Of a stretch of DNA of 64,000 nt, positions 49,698-58,267 are shown piece by piece (position 1 is the stretch's first letter; each line of letters begins with the position of its first letter). Under the pieces are notes generated by a model. It was not told the DNA's origin, searched no databases, and saw only the letters and a program-made list of their open reading frames with translations. The stretch is taken from assembly GCF_039523795.1 (NCBI RefSeq), contig NZ_BAAAFZ010000008.1, positions 310,001 to 374,000 on the forward strand, read 5' to 3'. The DNA comes from Craurococcus roseus (GTDB lineage Bacteria > Pseudomonadota > Alphaproteobacteria > Acetobacterales > Acetobacteraceae). The position numbers and the translations under genes are program-made.

Positions 49698-51581
49698 TCA
49701 CACCGCTCCTTTCCGGCGAGCCCGGGCGCGACCGGCGCCCCAAACGACGAGTAGCGCGCCGGAGGCCGCCGCCAGTCGCGTGGGCGCTGGGAGCGAGTGC
49801 AGGAAGGCCGCCGCAAACCCGGACGCCCCCAGCAGCGCGCGCGGGGCCGCCCTCAGAGGCGCCGCCAGGTAGCCCGCATAGGCCGCGGTGATCGCCACCA
49901 GCGCCGCTACCTGCACGGCCACCGCCAGCAGCACATCCGCCACGCCGCCGCGCAGCATGACGCCGGGGTCGTAGACGAACGCGAAGCCCACGGTGAAGCC
50001 GGCGACGCCGAAGCGGGTGGCGTGGAGCGAGGTGAGCGTGGGCGGCGCTTTGGCGACGGAAGCGGCGGCGAAGGCGGCGGCCGCCACCGGCGGCGTCGCG
50101 TCCGCCAGCACTGCGAAGTAAAATATGAACAGGTGCGCCGGCAGCAGGTCCACGCCCATGGCGACGAGTTGCGGCACCCCGATGGCGGCGGCGATGATGT
50201 AGGAGGGCGTGGTCGGCAGCCCCATGCCCAGCACCAGCACGGTCAGGGCAAGGAGCAAGAGCAGCAGCGGCAGCGATCCGCCCGCGAGGGCCTTGATGAT
50301 GCCGCCGAAGGCCACGACCATGCCGGTGGCCGTCAGCGCCGAGATGACGATCCCCGCCCCGGCGATGGCGACGGCCAACGGCGCCATCGTCAGCCCGGCC
50401 GAGACGAAGCTGTCCAGGATCGCGCGCGGCGACATGCGCGTCCGCCGGCGCAGCATCGCCACGCCCACCATGGCGAGCGTCGCGCAGAAGGCCGCGTAAT
50501 TGCCCGACCAGCGCTCCATCATCAGGAACACCAGCAGCGCCATCGGCAGCAGCAGGTGCGCGTCGGCCGCCACCTCGCGCCAGGGCGGGATGTCGGCCGG
50601 GGCCATCGGCGCCATGCCGCGGCGCTTGGCCTCGAAGTGCACGGCCGCGAGGATGGCGAAGTAGTAGAGGATGGCGCCCAGCGCCGCGGCCACCACGATC
50701 TCGCCATAGGCGATGTTGGTGATCTCGGCCATCACGAAGGCCGCCGCGCCCATCACCGGCGGCATCAGCGCCCCGCCCACCGAGGCCGCGGCCTCGATGC
50801 CGCCCGCGACGGCCGGCTTGTAGCCGATGCGCTTCATGAGCGGGATGGTCATGGCGCCCGTGGTGATGACGTTGGACACGGACGACCCGCTCATGGTGCC
50901 GAAAAGGCCGGACGTGACCACCGCGACCTTCGCCGGCCCGCCCGCGAACCGGCCCGCCGCCGCCGCGCCCAGGTTGGAGAAGAGGCGCCCCGTGCCCGAG
51001 CCCGCCATGAAAGAGCCGAAGACGATGAAGGCGGCGATGGTGGTGGCGACGATGCCGGTCAACGGCCCGTACACCCCGCCGGCGGTGGGCACGAGCCAAG
51101 CGGCTTCCAGTATCTCGGCGGGCGTGAACACGCGGGTGTTGAGGACGCCCGGCATGAGGTGCCCGAACTGCATGTAGGCGACGCTGAGGACCACCATCCA
51201 CGCCAAGCCCGGCTCCACCGCCCGGCGCGTCGCCTCCAGCAGCGTGGCGATGGCGAGCACCGCCAGCGCCGCCATCGTGGGCGAGAACGGGTCCACGTAC
51301 TCCATGCGGTCCGACACCGCGGCGGCGTTCCACCACACCCAGGCGTGCGGCGCGGCGGCGGCGGCGAACCAGAGCCAGTCCACGGCTGTCGGCCGGTCCT
51401 TCGGCGAGGCGGCGCGCGCCGGCCACAGCAGGAAGATCGGCGGCACGAAGGCCAGCAGGTGGAAGCCGCGCATGGCGATCGGCTCGGGGAAGCCGGAGCC
51501 GGCGAAGTAAAGGTGGACGGCGCTCGCCAGCGCCATCCAGCCCGTCAGGACCGGCCCCAGCGGGCCGCGGAGGGTCCGCAA
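49698..51581 (-). CDS. TRAP transporter fused permease (DctQM-type)
   Basis: A 627-residue inner-membrane protein with many hydrophobic segments. An N-terminal ~170-residue part replaces the small subunit, and the large DctM part has MAGSGTGRLFSNLGAAAAGRF, GLFGTMSGSSVSNVITTG, GGIEAAASVGGALMPPVMGA and LGMGLPTTPSYIIAAA. With the TAXI receptor immediately upstream it forms a sodium- or proton-driven TAXI-TRAP importer for an unknown acid. The start is TTG, 17 bases after the receptor stop. Confidence 0.9.
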   Translation of the reverse strand: MRTLRGPLGPVLTGWMALASAVHLYFAGSGFPEPIAMRGFHLLAFVPPIFLLWPARAASPKDRPTAVDWLWFAAAAAPHAWVWWNAAAVSDRMEYVDPFSPTMAALAVLAIATLLEATRRAVEPGLAWMVVLSVAYMQFGHLMPGVLNTRVFTPAEILEAAWLVPTAGGVYGPLTGIVATTIAAFIVFGSFMAGSGTGRLFSNLGAAAAGRFAGGPAKVAVVTSGLFGTMSGSSVSNVITTGAMTIPLMKRIGYKPAVAGGIEAAASVGGALMPPVMGAAAFVMAEITNIAYGEIVVAAALGAILYYFAILAAVHFEAKRRGMAPMAPADIPPWREVAADAHLLLPMALLVFLMMERWSGNYAAFCATLAMVGVAMLRRRTRMSPRAILDSFVSAGLTMAPLAVAIAGAGIVISALTATGMVVAFGGIIKALAGGSLPLLLLLLALTVLVLGMGLPTTPSYIIAAAIGVPQLVAMGVDLLPAHLFIFYFAVLADATPPVAAAAFAAASVAKAPPTLTSLHATRFGVAGFTVGFAFVYDPGVMLRGGVADVLLAVAVQVAALVAITAAYAGYLAAPLRAAPRALLGASGFAAAFLHSLPAPTRLAAASGALLVVWGAGRARARRKGAV

Positions 51582-51597
51582 CCCGGTGCCGCCGGCG

Positions 51598-52590
51598 TCA
51601 GGCGGCCGGCATGGCGCCGGCCTCGCGGTAGGCGCGCGCGGCGCCCGGGTGCAGCGGCACGCCGCTGTATTTCCAGGCGACCGCCGGGTCGTAGGCCGCC
51701 ATGGAGCCGTGGATCTGCGTCAGCCGCGGGCCCTTCGCGCGGATCAGGGTGCGCGCCATGCGGTACGCCACCTCCTCCGGCACCGCCTCGTGCAGCAGGA
51801 TCACGCTGTCCATCGTCGTGACCTTCAGGTCCGACGATTGCAGGTTCGGGTAGGCAGAGGCCGGCAGCACGCCCTCGTTGTAGGCGTAGGCGTCGATCAG
51901 GTGCTTGCGCACGTCGTCCGGGAAGCCGACGAGGCGCGCGGGCCGGCGCCCCTGCCCGATCTCCGTCAGGATCGCGGCGGGCTTGGCGAGGGCGCAGTAG
52001 ACGTAATCCACCTGCCCGTCCCCGAAAGCCGCGGCGATGTCGTTGTACGACCCGTTGAGGTAGCGCCCGCCGTCGGCCCTGATCTTGTCCGGCGAGGAGC
52101 CGAGGAAGCGCAGGATGCGCTGCATCGTCATCTCGTCGGTGGAGGAGCGCTGCGGCGTGCCGAGGCGCAGGCCCTTCTGGGTCAGGATGCCGCGCATGTC
52201 CTCAGGCTGCTTGTCCGCCGCGCGCAGCAGGTTGTGCTCGGTGGGCGAGTAGCCGGTGCCGAGGCTCCGCAGCTTCTCGTGCTTGGCGGAGTAAGGCTCC
52301 TCCCCGCGTGCCGCGGCGGCGGTGAAGGCGTCGATGCCCCAGCCCATCTGCGACTGGTTCTTGTTGACGCGCGTCGGGTTCGCCAAGCCCCCGCCGGGCA
52401 CCACGCGGATCTGGATGTCCGGATTCTCGTCCTTAACCAGCGCCGCGATGCCCGCCGCCATGGTGTACCAGCCCCCGCCGAGCGACCCCGCCACGAACTC
52501 GAAGGTCTGCTGCGCGCGGGCCGCGCGGACGAAGGGCAACGCGAGAACGGCGGCGCCCAGGGCCGAGCGGCGCGAAACGGCTGTGGGCAT
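51598..52590 (-). CDS. TAXI family TRAP solute receptor
   Basis: A 330-residue periplasmic binding protein. The signal peptide has SRRSALGAA and ends ARA/QQ. The TAXI motif FVAGSLGGGWYTMAAGIA is near residue 30, followed by NPTRVNKNQSQMGW and RSSTDEMTMQRIL. It delivers the ligand to the fused TRAP permease downstream. The racemase-family gene lies 69 bases upstream, so all three are probably one operon and handle the same compound, perhaps an amino acid or dicarboxylate. Confidence 0.9.
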   Translation of the reverse strand: MPTAVSRRSALGAAVLALPFVRAARAQQTFEFVAGSLGGGWYTMAAGIAALVKDENPDIQIRVVPGGGLANPTRVNKNQSQMGWGIDAFTAAAARGEEPYSAKHEKLRSLGTGYSPTEHNLLRAADKQPEDMRGILTQKGLRLGTPQRSSTDEMTMQRILRFLGSSPDKIRADGGRYLNGSYNDIAAAFGDGQVDYVYCALAKPAAILTEIGQGRRPARLVGFPDDVRKHLIDAYAYNEGVLPASAYPNLQSSDLKVTTMDSVILLHEAVPEEVAYRMARTLIRAKGPRLTQIHGSMAAYDPAVAWKYSGVPLHPGAARAYREAGAMPAA

Positions 52591-52659
52591 GGGTCGCCTC
52601 CGTGGGCTGGTTCGTCCGGTTCCGCGATGATGGGCACGGCCCGCGCCGCGCCGCAACAC

Positions 52660-53421
52660 TCAGGGGCCGAAGGCCCACGGCCGCAGCCCCGCGTGGAGCC
52701 AACTCACCATGGAGTGGATGTCGAACACCGGCAGCCCCACCGCTTCGCGCAGCGCCGCGGCGTAGGGCGGCATGTTGGTGCATTCGAGCACGATGGCGCC
52801 CACCTCCGGGTGCCGGGACACTAGGTCGCGCCCGGCGTCCAGGATGTCCCGCTCGGCCGCGTCCACGTCCAGGTCGTCCTTCTCGGCGCGGATCAGCACG
52901 CGGAAGAACTCCCGGCCGTTCTCCGTCCCGGCCACCGGGATGTCGGCCGGCACGCCGGCGGCGGCGAGGTGCGCCGGCGTGAGGGAGGTGGCGGACACCG
53001 TCACCACCCCGACTCGCTTTCCTGGCGGCAGCGTCGCCTGCACCCAGGGCACCTGCATGAGCGACGAGGTCGCCACCGGCACGCCCACATGCGCCGCGAT
53101 CTCGGCCTGGAACAGCGACAGGAAGCCGCAGGAGGTGGTTATGGCCTCCGCGCCCAGCCGCACCAGTTCGGCCGCGCCGTCGAGGAAGGCGGGCAGCAGG
53201 CCCCGTGCGCCGTCCAGCACCACACGCTCCGGAGTCGCGCCGCGGACCACCTTGTAGAGCACCGGGAAGGGCCAAGTGCCGGCGTTGCCGATATCGCCAG
53301 GTATGCGCGGGAAGCGCGCTTCCAGGACGAGGATGCCGAGCGGCGCGCCGTAGAGCGCCCGGCCGCCGCGCGCGACGCCGCGCCTCGGGGCCGGGCCGGG
53401 GATGGGTTGGACCTCCGTCAT
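52660..53421 (-). CDS. Aspartate/glutamate racemase superfamily protein
   Basis: A 253-residue protein of the Asp/Glu/hydantoin racemase and maleate isomerase superfamily. The two active-site cysteines lie in ITTSCGFLSLFQ and IVLECTNMPPY. It interconverts stereoisomers or isomerises a small acid. Its position just upstream of a TAXI-TRAP importer suggests it acts on the imported compound. Divergent from the Liv operon across 176 bases that should contain promoters for both. Confidence 0.85.
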   Translation of the reverse strand: MTEVQPIPGPAPRRGVARGGRALYGAPLGILVLEARFPRIPGDIGNAGTWPFPVLYKVVRGATPERVVLDGARGLLPAFLDGAAELVRLGAEAITTSCGFLSLFQAEIAAHVGVPVATSSLMQVPWVQATLPPGKRVGVVTVSATSLTPAHLAAAGVPADIPVAGTENGREFFRVLIRAEKDDLDVDAAERDILDAGRDLVSRHPEVGAIVLECTNMPPYAAALREAVGLPVFDIHSMVSWLHAGLRPWAFGP

Positions 53422-53597
53422 GGGCGGAAACCTCCCGTCACGAGCCTGCCGCGCCGGGGCGGATAGCGCGGCGCGCCCCGGTTGTGGAAGCGGGCCGCGC
53501 CGCGACCGGCGGCGGGTCGGCTTGACGGCCGGGAGCGGAGCGCTCTTTGCTGGCGAAACAAAGGCGGCTCGGAAAAGGGCGCACGGGAGGGAAGCGG

Positions 53598-54929
53598 ATG
53601 CGGATCGATGGAACCACCACGCGGCGCGGCCTGATGCGGGTCGGCGCCGCCGCCGGCTTGGCCGCGACGGTGCCGGCGCAGGCCCGCGCCCAGGCGACGC
53701 GCGGCGAGCCGCTCCGCGTCGGCGTGATGACCGACCTGTCCGGCCCCTTCGCCGGCGCGGGCAGCCAGCCGCTCTTCTGGGGCGCCGAGGTCGCCGTCGA
53801 GATGTTCAACGAGCGCGGCGGGGTGGACGGCCGCCCGGTCCAGCCGGTGACGGCCGACAGCCAGAGCCGGACGGAAACGGCCATCAATGAGGCGGAGCGC
53901 CTGCTCGGGCAGGAGCGCGTGGAGGTCGTCACCGGCATCTACTCCTCGGCCCACGCGGTGCCGCTGGCGCAGCGCTTCGAGCAGGCGCGCAAGATCATGT
54001 GGATCACCAGCGCCATCGCCACGGCCGTCGTGAAGGACAAGAACTTCCGCTACGTGTTCCGCCCCACCGTCCACTCCGAGCAGTATGGCGAAGGCTCGGT
54101 CTCGCTGATCCACGAGCACGCGCAGGCCAAGCTCGGGATGCCGCCGGACAAGGTGAAGCTGGCGGTGATCTACGAGGACGGCCCCTACGGCACCGGCGTC
54201 GCCTCGGCGATCGAGGCCAACGCCAAGAGCCGCAACATGCCGATCGTGCTCAAGGAGGCGTATTCGGCGAGCGCGCCCGACCTCTCGACGCTGGTGACGA
54301 AGCTCCGCCGCGAACGGCCGGACGTGGTCTACCAAGTGGGCTACAACCCCGACATCACGCTGTTCCTGCGCCAAGCCAAGTCGGGCGGCCTGCGCTTCCG
54401 GATGCTGATCGGCCACGGCGCTGGCTGGTCGCAGATCGACCGCCTGTCCGAGACCTTCGGCGCGGACGTGAACCACTTCTGCAACGTGGACCCGGCGGGC
54501 ACGCAGATGCTCGACTGGACCAAGCTCGGCCCCGGCGTCGGCGACCTCGCCAAAGCTTTCGTCGAGCGGTTCCAGGCCAAGCACCGCCTGCGCGACCTGC
54601 CGCCGCACGCCTCCATGGGCTTCAACAACACCTGGATCTTCCTCAACGACGTGCTGACGCCCGCGGTGAAGAAGACCGGCGGCATGGCGGCCGACGCGCT
54701 GCGCGAGGCGGCGTTGGCGGTGGACATCCCCGTGGGCGGCACCATCCAGGGCTACGGCGTGAAGTTCCACCCCCCGGGTCACCCCATGGCGGGTCAGAAC
54801 GAGCGCTCCATCGCCGTGGTGATGCAGTTCGAGGATGCTAAGGCGCGCGTGGTTTGGCCCACCGCCATCGCCGGCGCGCCGCCGGTGCTGCCGCTGCCGC
54901 CCGGGCACGCCTTCGCGCTGCGGTCGTGA
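53598..54929 (+). CDS. Liv-type ABC transporter substrate-binding protein
   Basis: A 443-residue periplasmic receptor of the Peripla_BP_6 family. A twin-arginine-like signal (TTRRGLMRVGAAAGL) ends ARA/QA, then VGVMTDLSGPFAGAG, ADSQSRTETAINEAERLL and VTGIYSSAHAVPLAQ. It binds a branched-chain amino acid, amide or aromatic acid for the LivFGHM subunits directly downstream. GGAGGGAAG precedes the ATG. Its stop overlaps the GTG of the first ATPase gene. The ligand is unknown. Confidence 0.9.
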   Translation: MRIDGTTTRRGLMRVGAAAGLAATVPAQARAQATRGEPLRVGVMTDLSGPFAGAGSQPLFWGAEVAVEMFNERGGVDGRPVQPVTADSQSRTETAINEAERLLGQERVEVVTGIYSSAHAVPLAQRFEQARKIMWITSAIATAVVKDKNFRYVFRPTVHSEQYGEGSVSLIHEHAQAKLGMPPDKVKLAVIYEDGPYGTGVASAIEANAKSRNMPIVLKEAYSASAPDLSTLVTKLRRERPDVVYQVGYNPDITLFLRQAKSGGLRFRMLIGHGAGWSQIDRLSETFGADVNHFCNVDPAGTQMLDWTKLGPGVGDLAKAFVERFQAKHRLRDLPPHASMGFNNTWIFLNDVLTPAVKKTGGMAADALREAALAVDIPVGGTIQGYGVKFHPPGHPMAGQNERSIAVVMQFEDAKARVVWPTAIAGAPPVLPLPPGHAFALRS

Positions 54930-55681
54930 GCGGCACCGCGGCGCCGCTGCTGAAGGTCGAGGCGCTCACCAAGCGCTTCGGCGGCTTCACCGCCGTGGAC
55001 CGGGTCTCGTTCTCCGTGGCCGAGGGCGAGATCCTCGGCCTGCTCGGCCCCAACGGCTCCGGCAAGAGCACCACCTTCAACTGCATCGCCGGGATGCTGA
55101 AGCCGACGGCCGGTTCCGTGCTGCTCGGGGGCGAGGAGATCGGCGGCCTCACCGCCGACCAGGTCTGTCGCCGCGGCATCGGTCGCACCTTCCAGATCCC
55201 CCGCCCCTTCCGCGGCCTTTCCCTGTTGGAGAACGCCGTGCTGGCGGCGCACTACGGCGCGGGCGGCGCGCTGGAACGGGACGAGGCCGAACAGCGGGCA
55301 CGCGACGCTCTGCGCTTGGCCCAATTGCCGGAGGACCCGCACACTGCCACCGCCGGGCTCGGGGCCGCCGGCTTGAAGAAGCTGGAACTCGCCCGCGCCC
55401 TCGCCACCAAGCCGCGCCTGTTGCTGGCCGACGAGTCGCTCGGCGGCCTTGACGCGGCGGAGATGCGGCAGGCCGCCGCAATGCTGAAGCGCATCCGCGA
55501 CGAGCGCGGCATCACCGTGGTCTGGGTAGAGCACATCATGGGCGTGCTGCTCTCCGTGGTTGACCGCGTGGTGGTGCTGGACCACGGCGCTGTGGTCTTC
55601 GAGGGCACGCCGCAGGCGGCGCAGGCGGACGAGCGGGTCGCCGAGGTGTACCTCGGCCCGCCGGAGTCGCGCGCGGCATGA
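54926..55681 (+). CDS. livG: ABC transporter ATP-binding protein LivG-like
   Basis: A 251-residue ATPase. Walker A GPNGSGKST is at residues 41-49, the Q-loop in RTFQIPRPF, Walker B in RLLLADESLGGL and the switch His in VEHIMG. The usual LSGGQ signature is replaced by LGAAGLKKLELARAL, a degenerate form seen in some LivG proteins. The GTG start overlaps the receptor stop (GTGA). It pairs with LivF to power the LivHM channel. Confidence 0.9.
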   Translation: MSGTAAPLLKVEALTKRFGGFTAVDRVSFSVAEGEILGLLGPNGSGKSTTFNCIAGMLKPTAGSVLLGGEEIGGLTADQVCRRGIGRTFQIPRPFRGLSLLENAVLAAHYGAGGALERDEAEQRARDALRLAQLPEDPHTATAGLGAAGLKKLELARALATKPRLLLADESLGGLDAAEMRQAAAMLKRIRDERGITVVWVEHIMGVLLSVVDRVVVLDHGAVVFEGTPQAAQADERVAEVYLGPPESRAA

Positions 55682-56400
55682 GCGGCGCTTCCACGCTGGA
55701 GCTTTCCGGCGTCCACGCGGGCTACGGCGACTTCCAGGCGCTGTTCGGCGTCGGGCTGCGCGTGGAGCCGGGCGAAGCGGTGGGCGTGGTCGGGCCGAAC
55801 GGCGCCGGTAAGACCACCCTGCTCCGCGTCATCTCCGGCCTGATCCGCCCGCGCGCCGGGACGCTGCGCTTCGGCTGTCGGGACCTCGCGGCCCTGCCGG
55901 CGCACGAGCTGCCGGGACTGGGCATAGCGCACGTACCGGAGAACCGGCGCCTGTTCCCGAACCTGACGGTGGAGGAGAACCTGCGCGTCGGCGCCTACGC
56001 CAAGTCGGCGCGGGCGCGCTTCGCGGAACGGCGGGACCATGTCTATGCGATGTTCCCGCGCCTAAAAGAGCGCCGCCACCAGTTGGCCGGCACCATGTCT
56101 GGCGGGGAGCAGCAAATGTGCGCCATCGGCCGCGCCCTGATGTCCGGCCCGCGCATCCTGCTGCTGGACGAGCCCTCAGCCGGCCTGGCGCCGCTGGTGG
56201 TCAAGCAGGTCTTCGACCTCGTCGCCCGCATCCGCGGGGAAGGGCTGACCGTGCTGATCGTGGAGCAGAACGTGGCGCAGGTGCTGCGCGTGGTGGACCG
56301 CGCCTACGTGCTGGAGACCGGCCGCGTGTCGGCGGAGGGAACCGCGGCCGACCTCGCCGCCGACCCGGCCATCCGCCGCAGCTACTTCGGGGGGCACTGA
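55678..56400 (+). CDS. livF: ABC transporter ATP-binding protein LivF-like
   Basis: A 240-residue ATPase with Walker A GPNGAGKTTL, Q-loop VPENRRLFPNLTV, canonical signature TMSGGEQQMCAIGRAL, Walker B ILLLDEPSAGLAP and switch His-equivalent IVEQNV. LivF proteins have Gln-Asn there, so this is normal. ATG overlaps the livG stop (ATGA). It is the partner of the LivG-like ATPase. Confidence 0.93.
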   Translation: MSGASTLELSGVHAGYGDFQALFGVGLRVEPGEAVGVVGPNGAGKTTLLRVISGLIRPRAGTLRFGCRDLAALPAHELPGLGIAHVPENRRLFPNLTVEENLRVGAYAKSARARFAERRDHVYAMFPRLKERRHQLAGTMSGGEQQMCAIGRALMSGPRILLLDEPSAGLAPLVVKQVFDLVARIRGEGLTVLIVEQNVAQVLRVVDRAYVLETGRVSAEGTAADLAADPAIRRSYFGGH

Positions 56401-56404
56401 CCGG

Positions 56405-57259
56405 ATGGACCCGTTCCTTTTGGAAGCGCTGCTGAACGGCGTGCTGCTCGGCGGCGTCTTCGCCCTGCCGGTGCTCGGGTTGAATCTGGTGTTCGGCGTC
56501 GTGGATGTGGTTTGGCTCTGTTACGCCGAGTTGGTCATGGTGGGCATGTACACCGTGTGGTTCCTCCACACCCAGGCGGGCTGGCCCCTGGCCCTCGCCT
56601 TCGCCACCTGCCTGCCCGTCGTCGCCGCGCTCGGCTTGCTGCTGCACCTCCTCGTGGTCCGGCCCTTGCTGTCGGCGGCACCGATCAACCAGGTGCTCGC
56701 CACGGGCGGCGTCTTGTTCGTGCTGCAAGGCGCCGCGACGCTGGTGTTCTCCACCGACTTCCGCAGCCTCGGCGTGGAAATGCCGCCGATGGAACTGGGC
56801 GAGGTGTTCGTGTCCGGCACCAAGCTCGCGGCCTTCGTGGCGGCGCTGCTGGGCGCGGCGGCGCTCTGGGCCTTCCTGAAGTTCACCTACGTCGGCACCG
56901 CCATCCGCGCCATCGCCCGTGACCGGGAGGTGATGCCGCTGATGGGCGTGGACCCGCGGCGCATCTACCTGATCGCCTCGGCGGTGGGCGGCGCGCTGGC
57001 CGGGCTCGCCGCCTGCTTGCTGGTGGTGCAGCTCGACGTGCACCCCTTCGTCGGCCTGTCCTTCGGGCCGATCACCTTCATGATCTGCGTCATGGGCGGA
57101 CTCGGGAACATGCTGGGCGGCTTCCTCGCCGCCTTCCTCATGGGCCTGATCGTCTCCACGGGCGGCTTTTGGTGGAACACGGAGATGTCCTACGTGGTCG
57201 CCTTCCTGTTCTTCATCCTGGTCATCTTCGTGCGACCGCGGGGGCTGTTCGCGCGATGA
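56405..57259 (+). CDS. livH: Branched-chain-type ABC permease LivH-like
   Basis: A 284-residue inner-membrane permease with about eight hydrophobic segments. Typical are LLNGVLLGGVFALPVLGLNLVFG, AIRAIARDREVMPLMGVDPRRIYL (the coupling EAA-like loop) and GLGNMLGGFLAAFLMG. It forms half of the channel with LivM, whose ATG overlaps its stop. Confidence 0.92.
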   Translation: MDPFLLEALLNGVLLGGVFALPVLGLNLVFGVVDVVWLCYAELVMVGMYTVWFLHTQAGWPLALAFATCLPVVAALGLLLHLLVVRPLLSAAPINQVLATGGVLFVLQGAATLVFSTDFRSLGVEMPPMELGEVFVSGTKLAAFVAALLGAAALWAFLKFTYVGTAIRAIARDREVMPLMGVDPRRIYLIASAVGGALAGLAACLLVVQLDVHPFVGLSFGPITFMICVMGGLGNMLGGFLAAFLMGLIVSTGGFWWNTEMSYVVAFLFFILVIFVRPRGLFAR

Positions 57260-58263
57260 AGGGCGGCGTCCTCCTCGCGGTTCTCGCGGCGCTGGCCACG
57301 GTGCCGCTGCTCGGCCCGCCCGACTACGGGATGCACCTGCTCATCACCGCGCTACTGACCGCCCTCGCGGGCACGGGCTGGGCGATGATGGGGCGCTTCG
57401 GCCTAGTTTCGTTCGGGCACGGCGCCTTCCTCGGCGTCGCCGCCTACACCACGGCCCTGTTGTGGAACCTCCAGGGCGTGTCGCCCTGGATCGGCGTGCC
57501 GCTGGGCGTGGCCGCCGCGGCGGGGGCCGGCGCGTTGCTCGGCTACCCGTGCTTCCGGCTCCGCGTGGTCGGGCACTACTTCGCGCTGGTGACGCTCGCC
57601 GCGGGCGAGATCGTCCGCATCCTCGTCACCGCCCTTCGCGAGTACACCGGCGGCTCGCTCGGCATGACGCCGGACCGGGCGCCCCCGGACGCGGCCTTCG
57701 CCGCCATGCAGTTCGACAAAGCCGGCTTTTGGTGGATCACGCTCGCGGCCTGGGCGGCGGGGCTGCTCGCCTGGCGGCTGCTGGACCGCTCCATGTCATC
57801 CAAGGCGCTGATGGCCATCGCCGAGGACGAGGACGCCGCGGCTTCCATCGGCATACGCGTGACGCGGGAGAAGCTAAAGGTCACGCTCATCTCCGCGGCC
57901 CTGGCCGGGCTCGCCGGCGCGCTGACGGCGCAATACCGCATGTACCTCAACCCGGAGTCCCTCGCGGGCCTCGGCATCTCGCTCCAGATCGTGTTCGGCG
58001 CCATCGCGGGCGGGATGTACAGCCCGATTGGCCCCACCATCGGCGCGTTGATCACCATCGGGCTGGAGGAGTCCTTGCGCGTCGCCTTCGGCACGGAGTT
58101 CACCGGCGCCGCAGCCTTCTCCTACGGCATCCTGCTGGTGCTGTTCATGCTGTTCCTGCCGCGCGGCATCGCCGGGCTGTTGGAGCGGCGCCGGCCGGCG
58201 GCGCCCGCCAGCGGGGCCGCGGAAGCGGGCGGGGCCGTGCCGGCGGCGCAGCCGCCGGGTTGA
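57256..58263 (+). CDS. livM: Branched-chain-type ABC permease LivM-like
   Basis: A 335-residue inner-membrane permease. Family segments are GRFGLVSFGHGAFLGVAAYT, LGYPCFRLRVVGHYFALVTLAAGEIVRI and AIAEDEDAAASIGIRVTREKLK (coupling loop), then ISAALAGLAGALTAQYRMY. The last ~30 residues are an Ala/Pro-rich tail. It completes the receptor-livG-livF-livH-livM operon. Its stop is 4 bases from the stop of the convergent siroheme gene. Confidence 0.92.
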   Translation: MKGGVLLAVLAALATVPLLGPPDYGMHLLITALLTALAGTGWAMMGRFGLVSFGHGAFLGVAAYTTALLWNLQGVSPWIGVPLGVAAAAGAGALLGYPCFRLRVVGHYFALVTLAAGEIVRILVTALREYTGGSLGMTPDRAPPDAAFAAMQFDKAGFWWITLAAWAAGLLAWRLLDRSMSSKALMAIAEDEDAAASIGIRVTREKLKVTLISAALAGLAGALTAQYRMYLNPESLAGLGISLQIVFGAIAGGMYSPIGPTIGALITIGLEESLRVAFGTEFTGAAAFSYGILLVLFMLFLPRGIAGLLERRRPAAPASGAAEAGGAVPAAQPPG

Positions 58264-58267
58264 GGGC

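Noticed and set aside
54926..55681. Inactive LivG because of the missing LSGGQ signature
   Set aside because: Walker A, Q-loop, Walker B Glu and switch His are intact, and similar degenerate signatures occur in functional LivG proteins.
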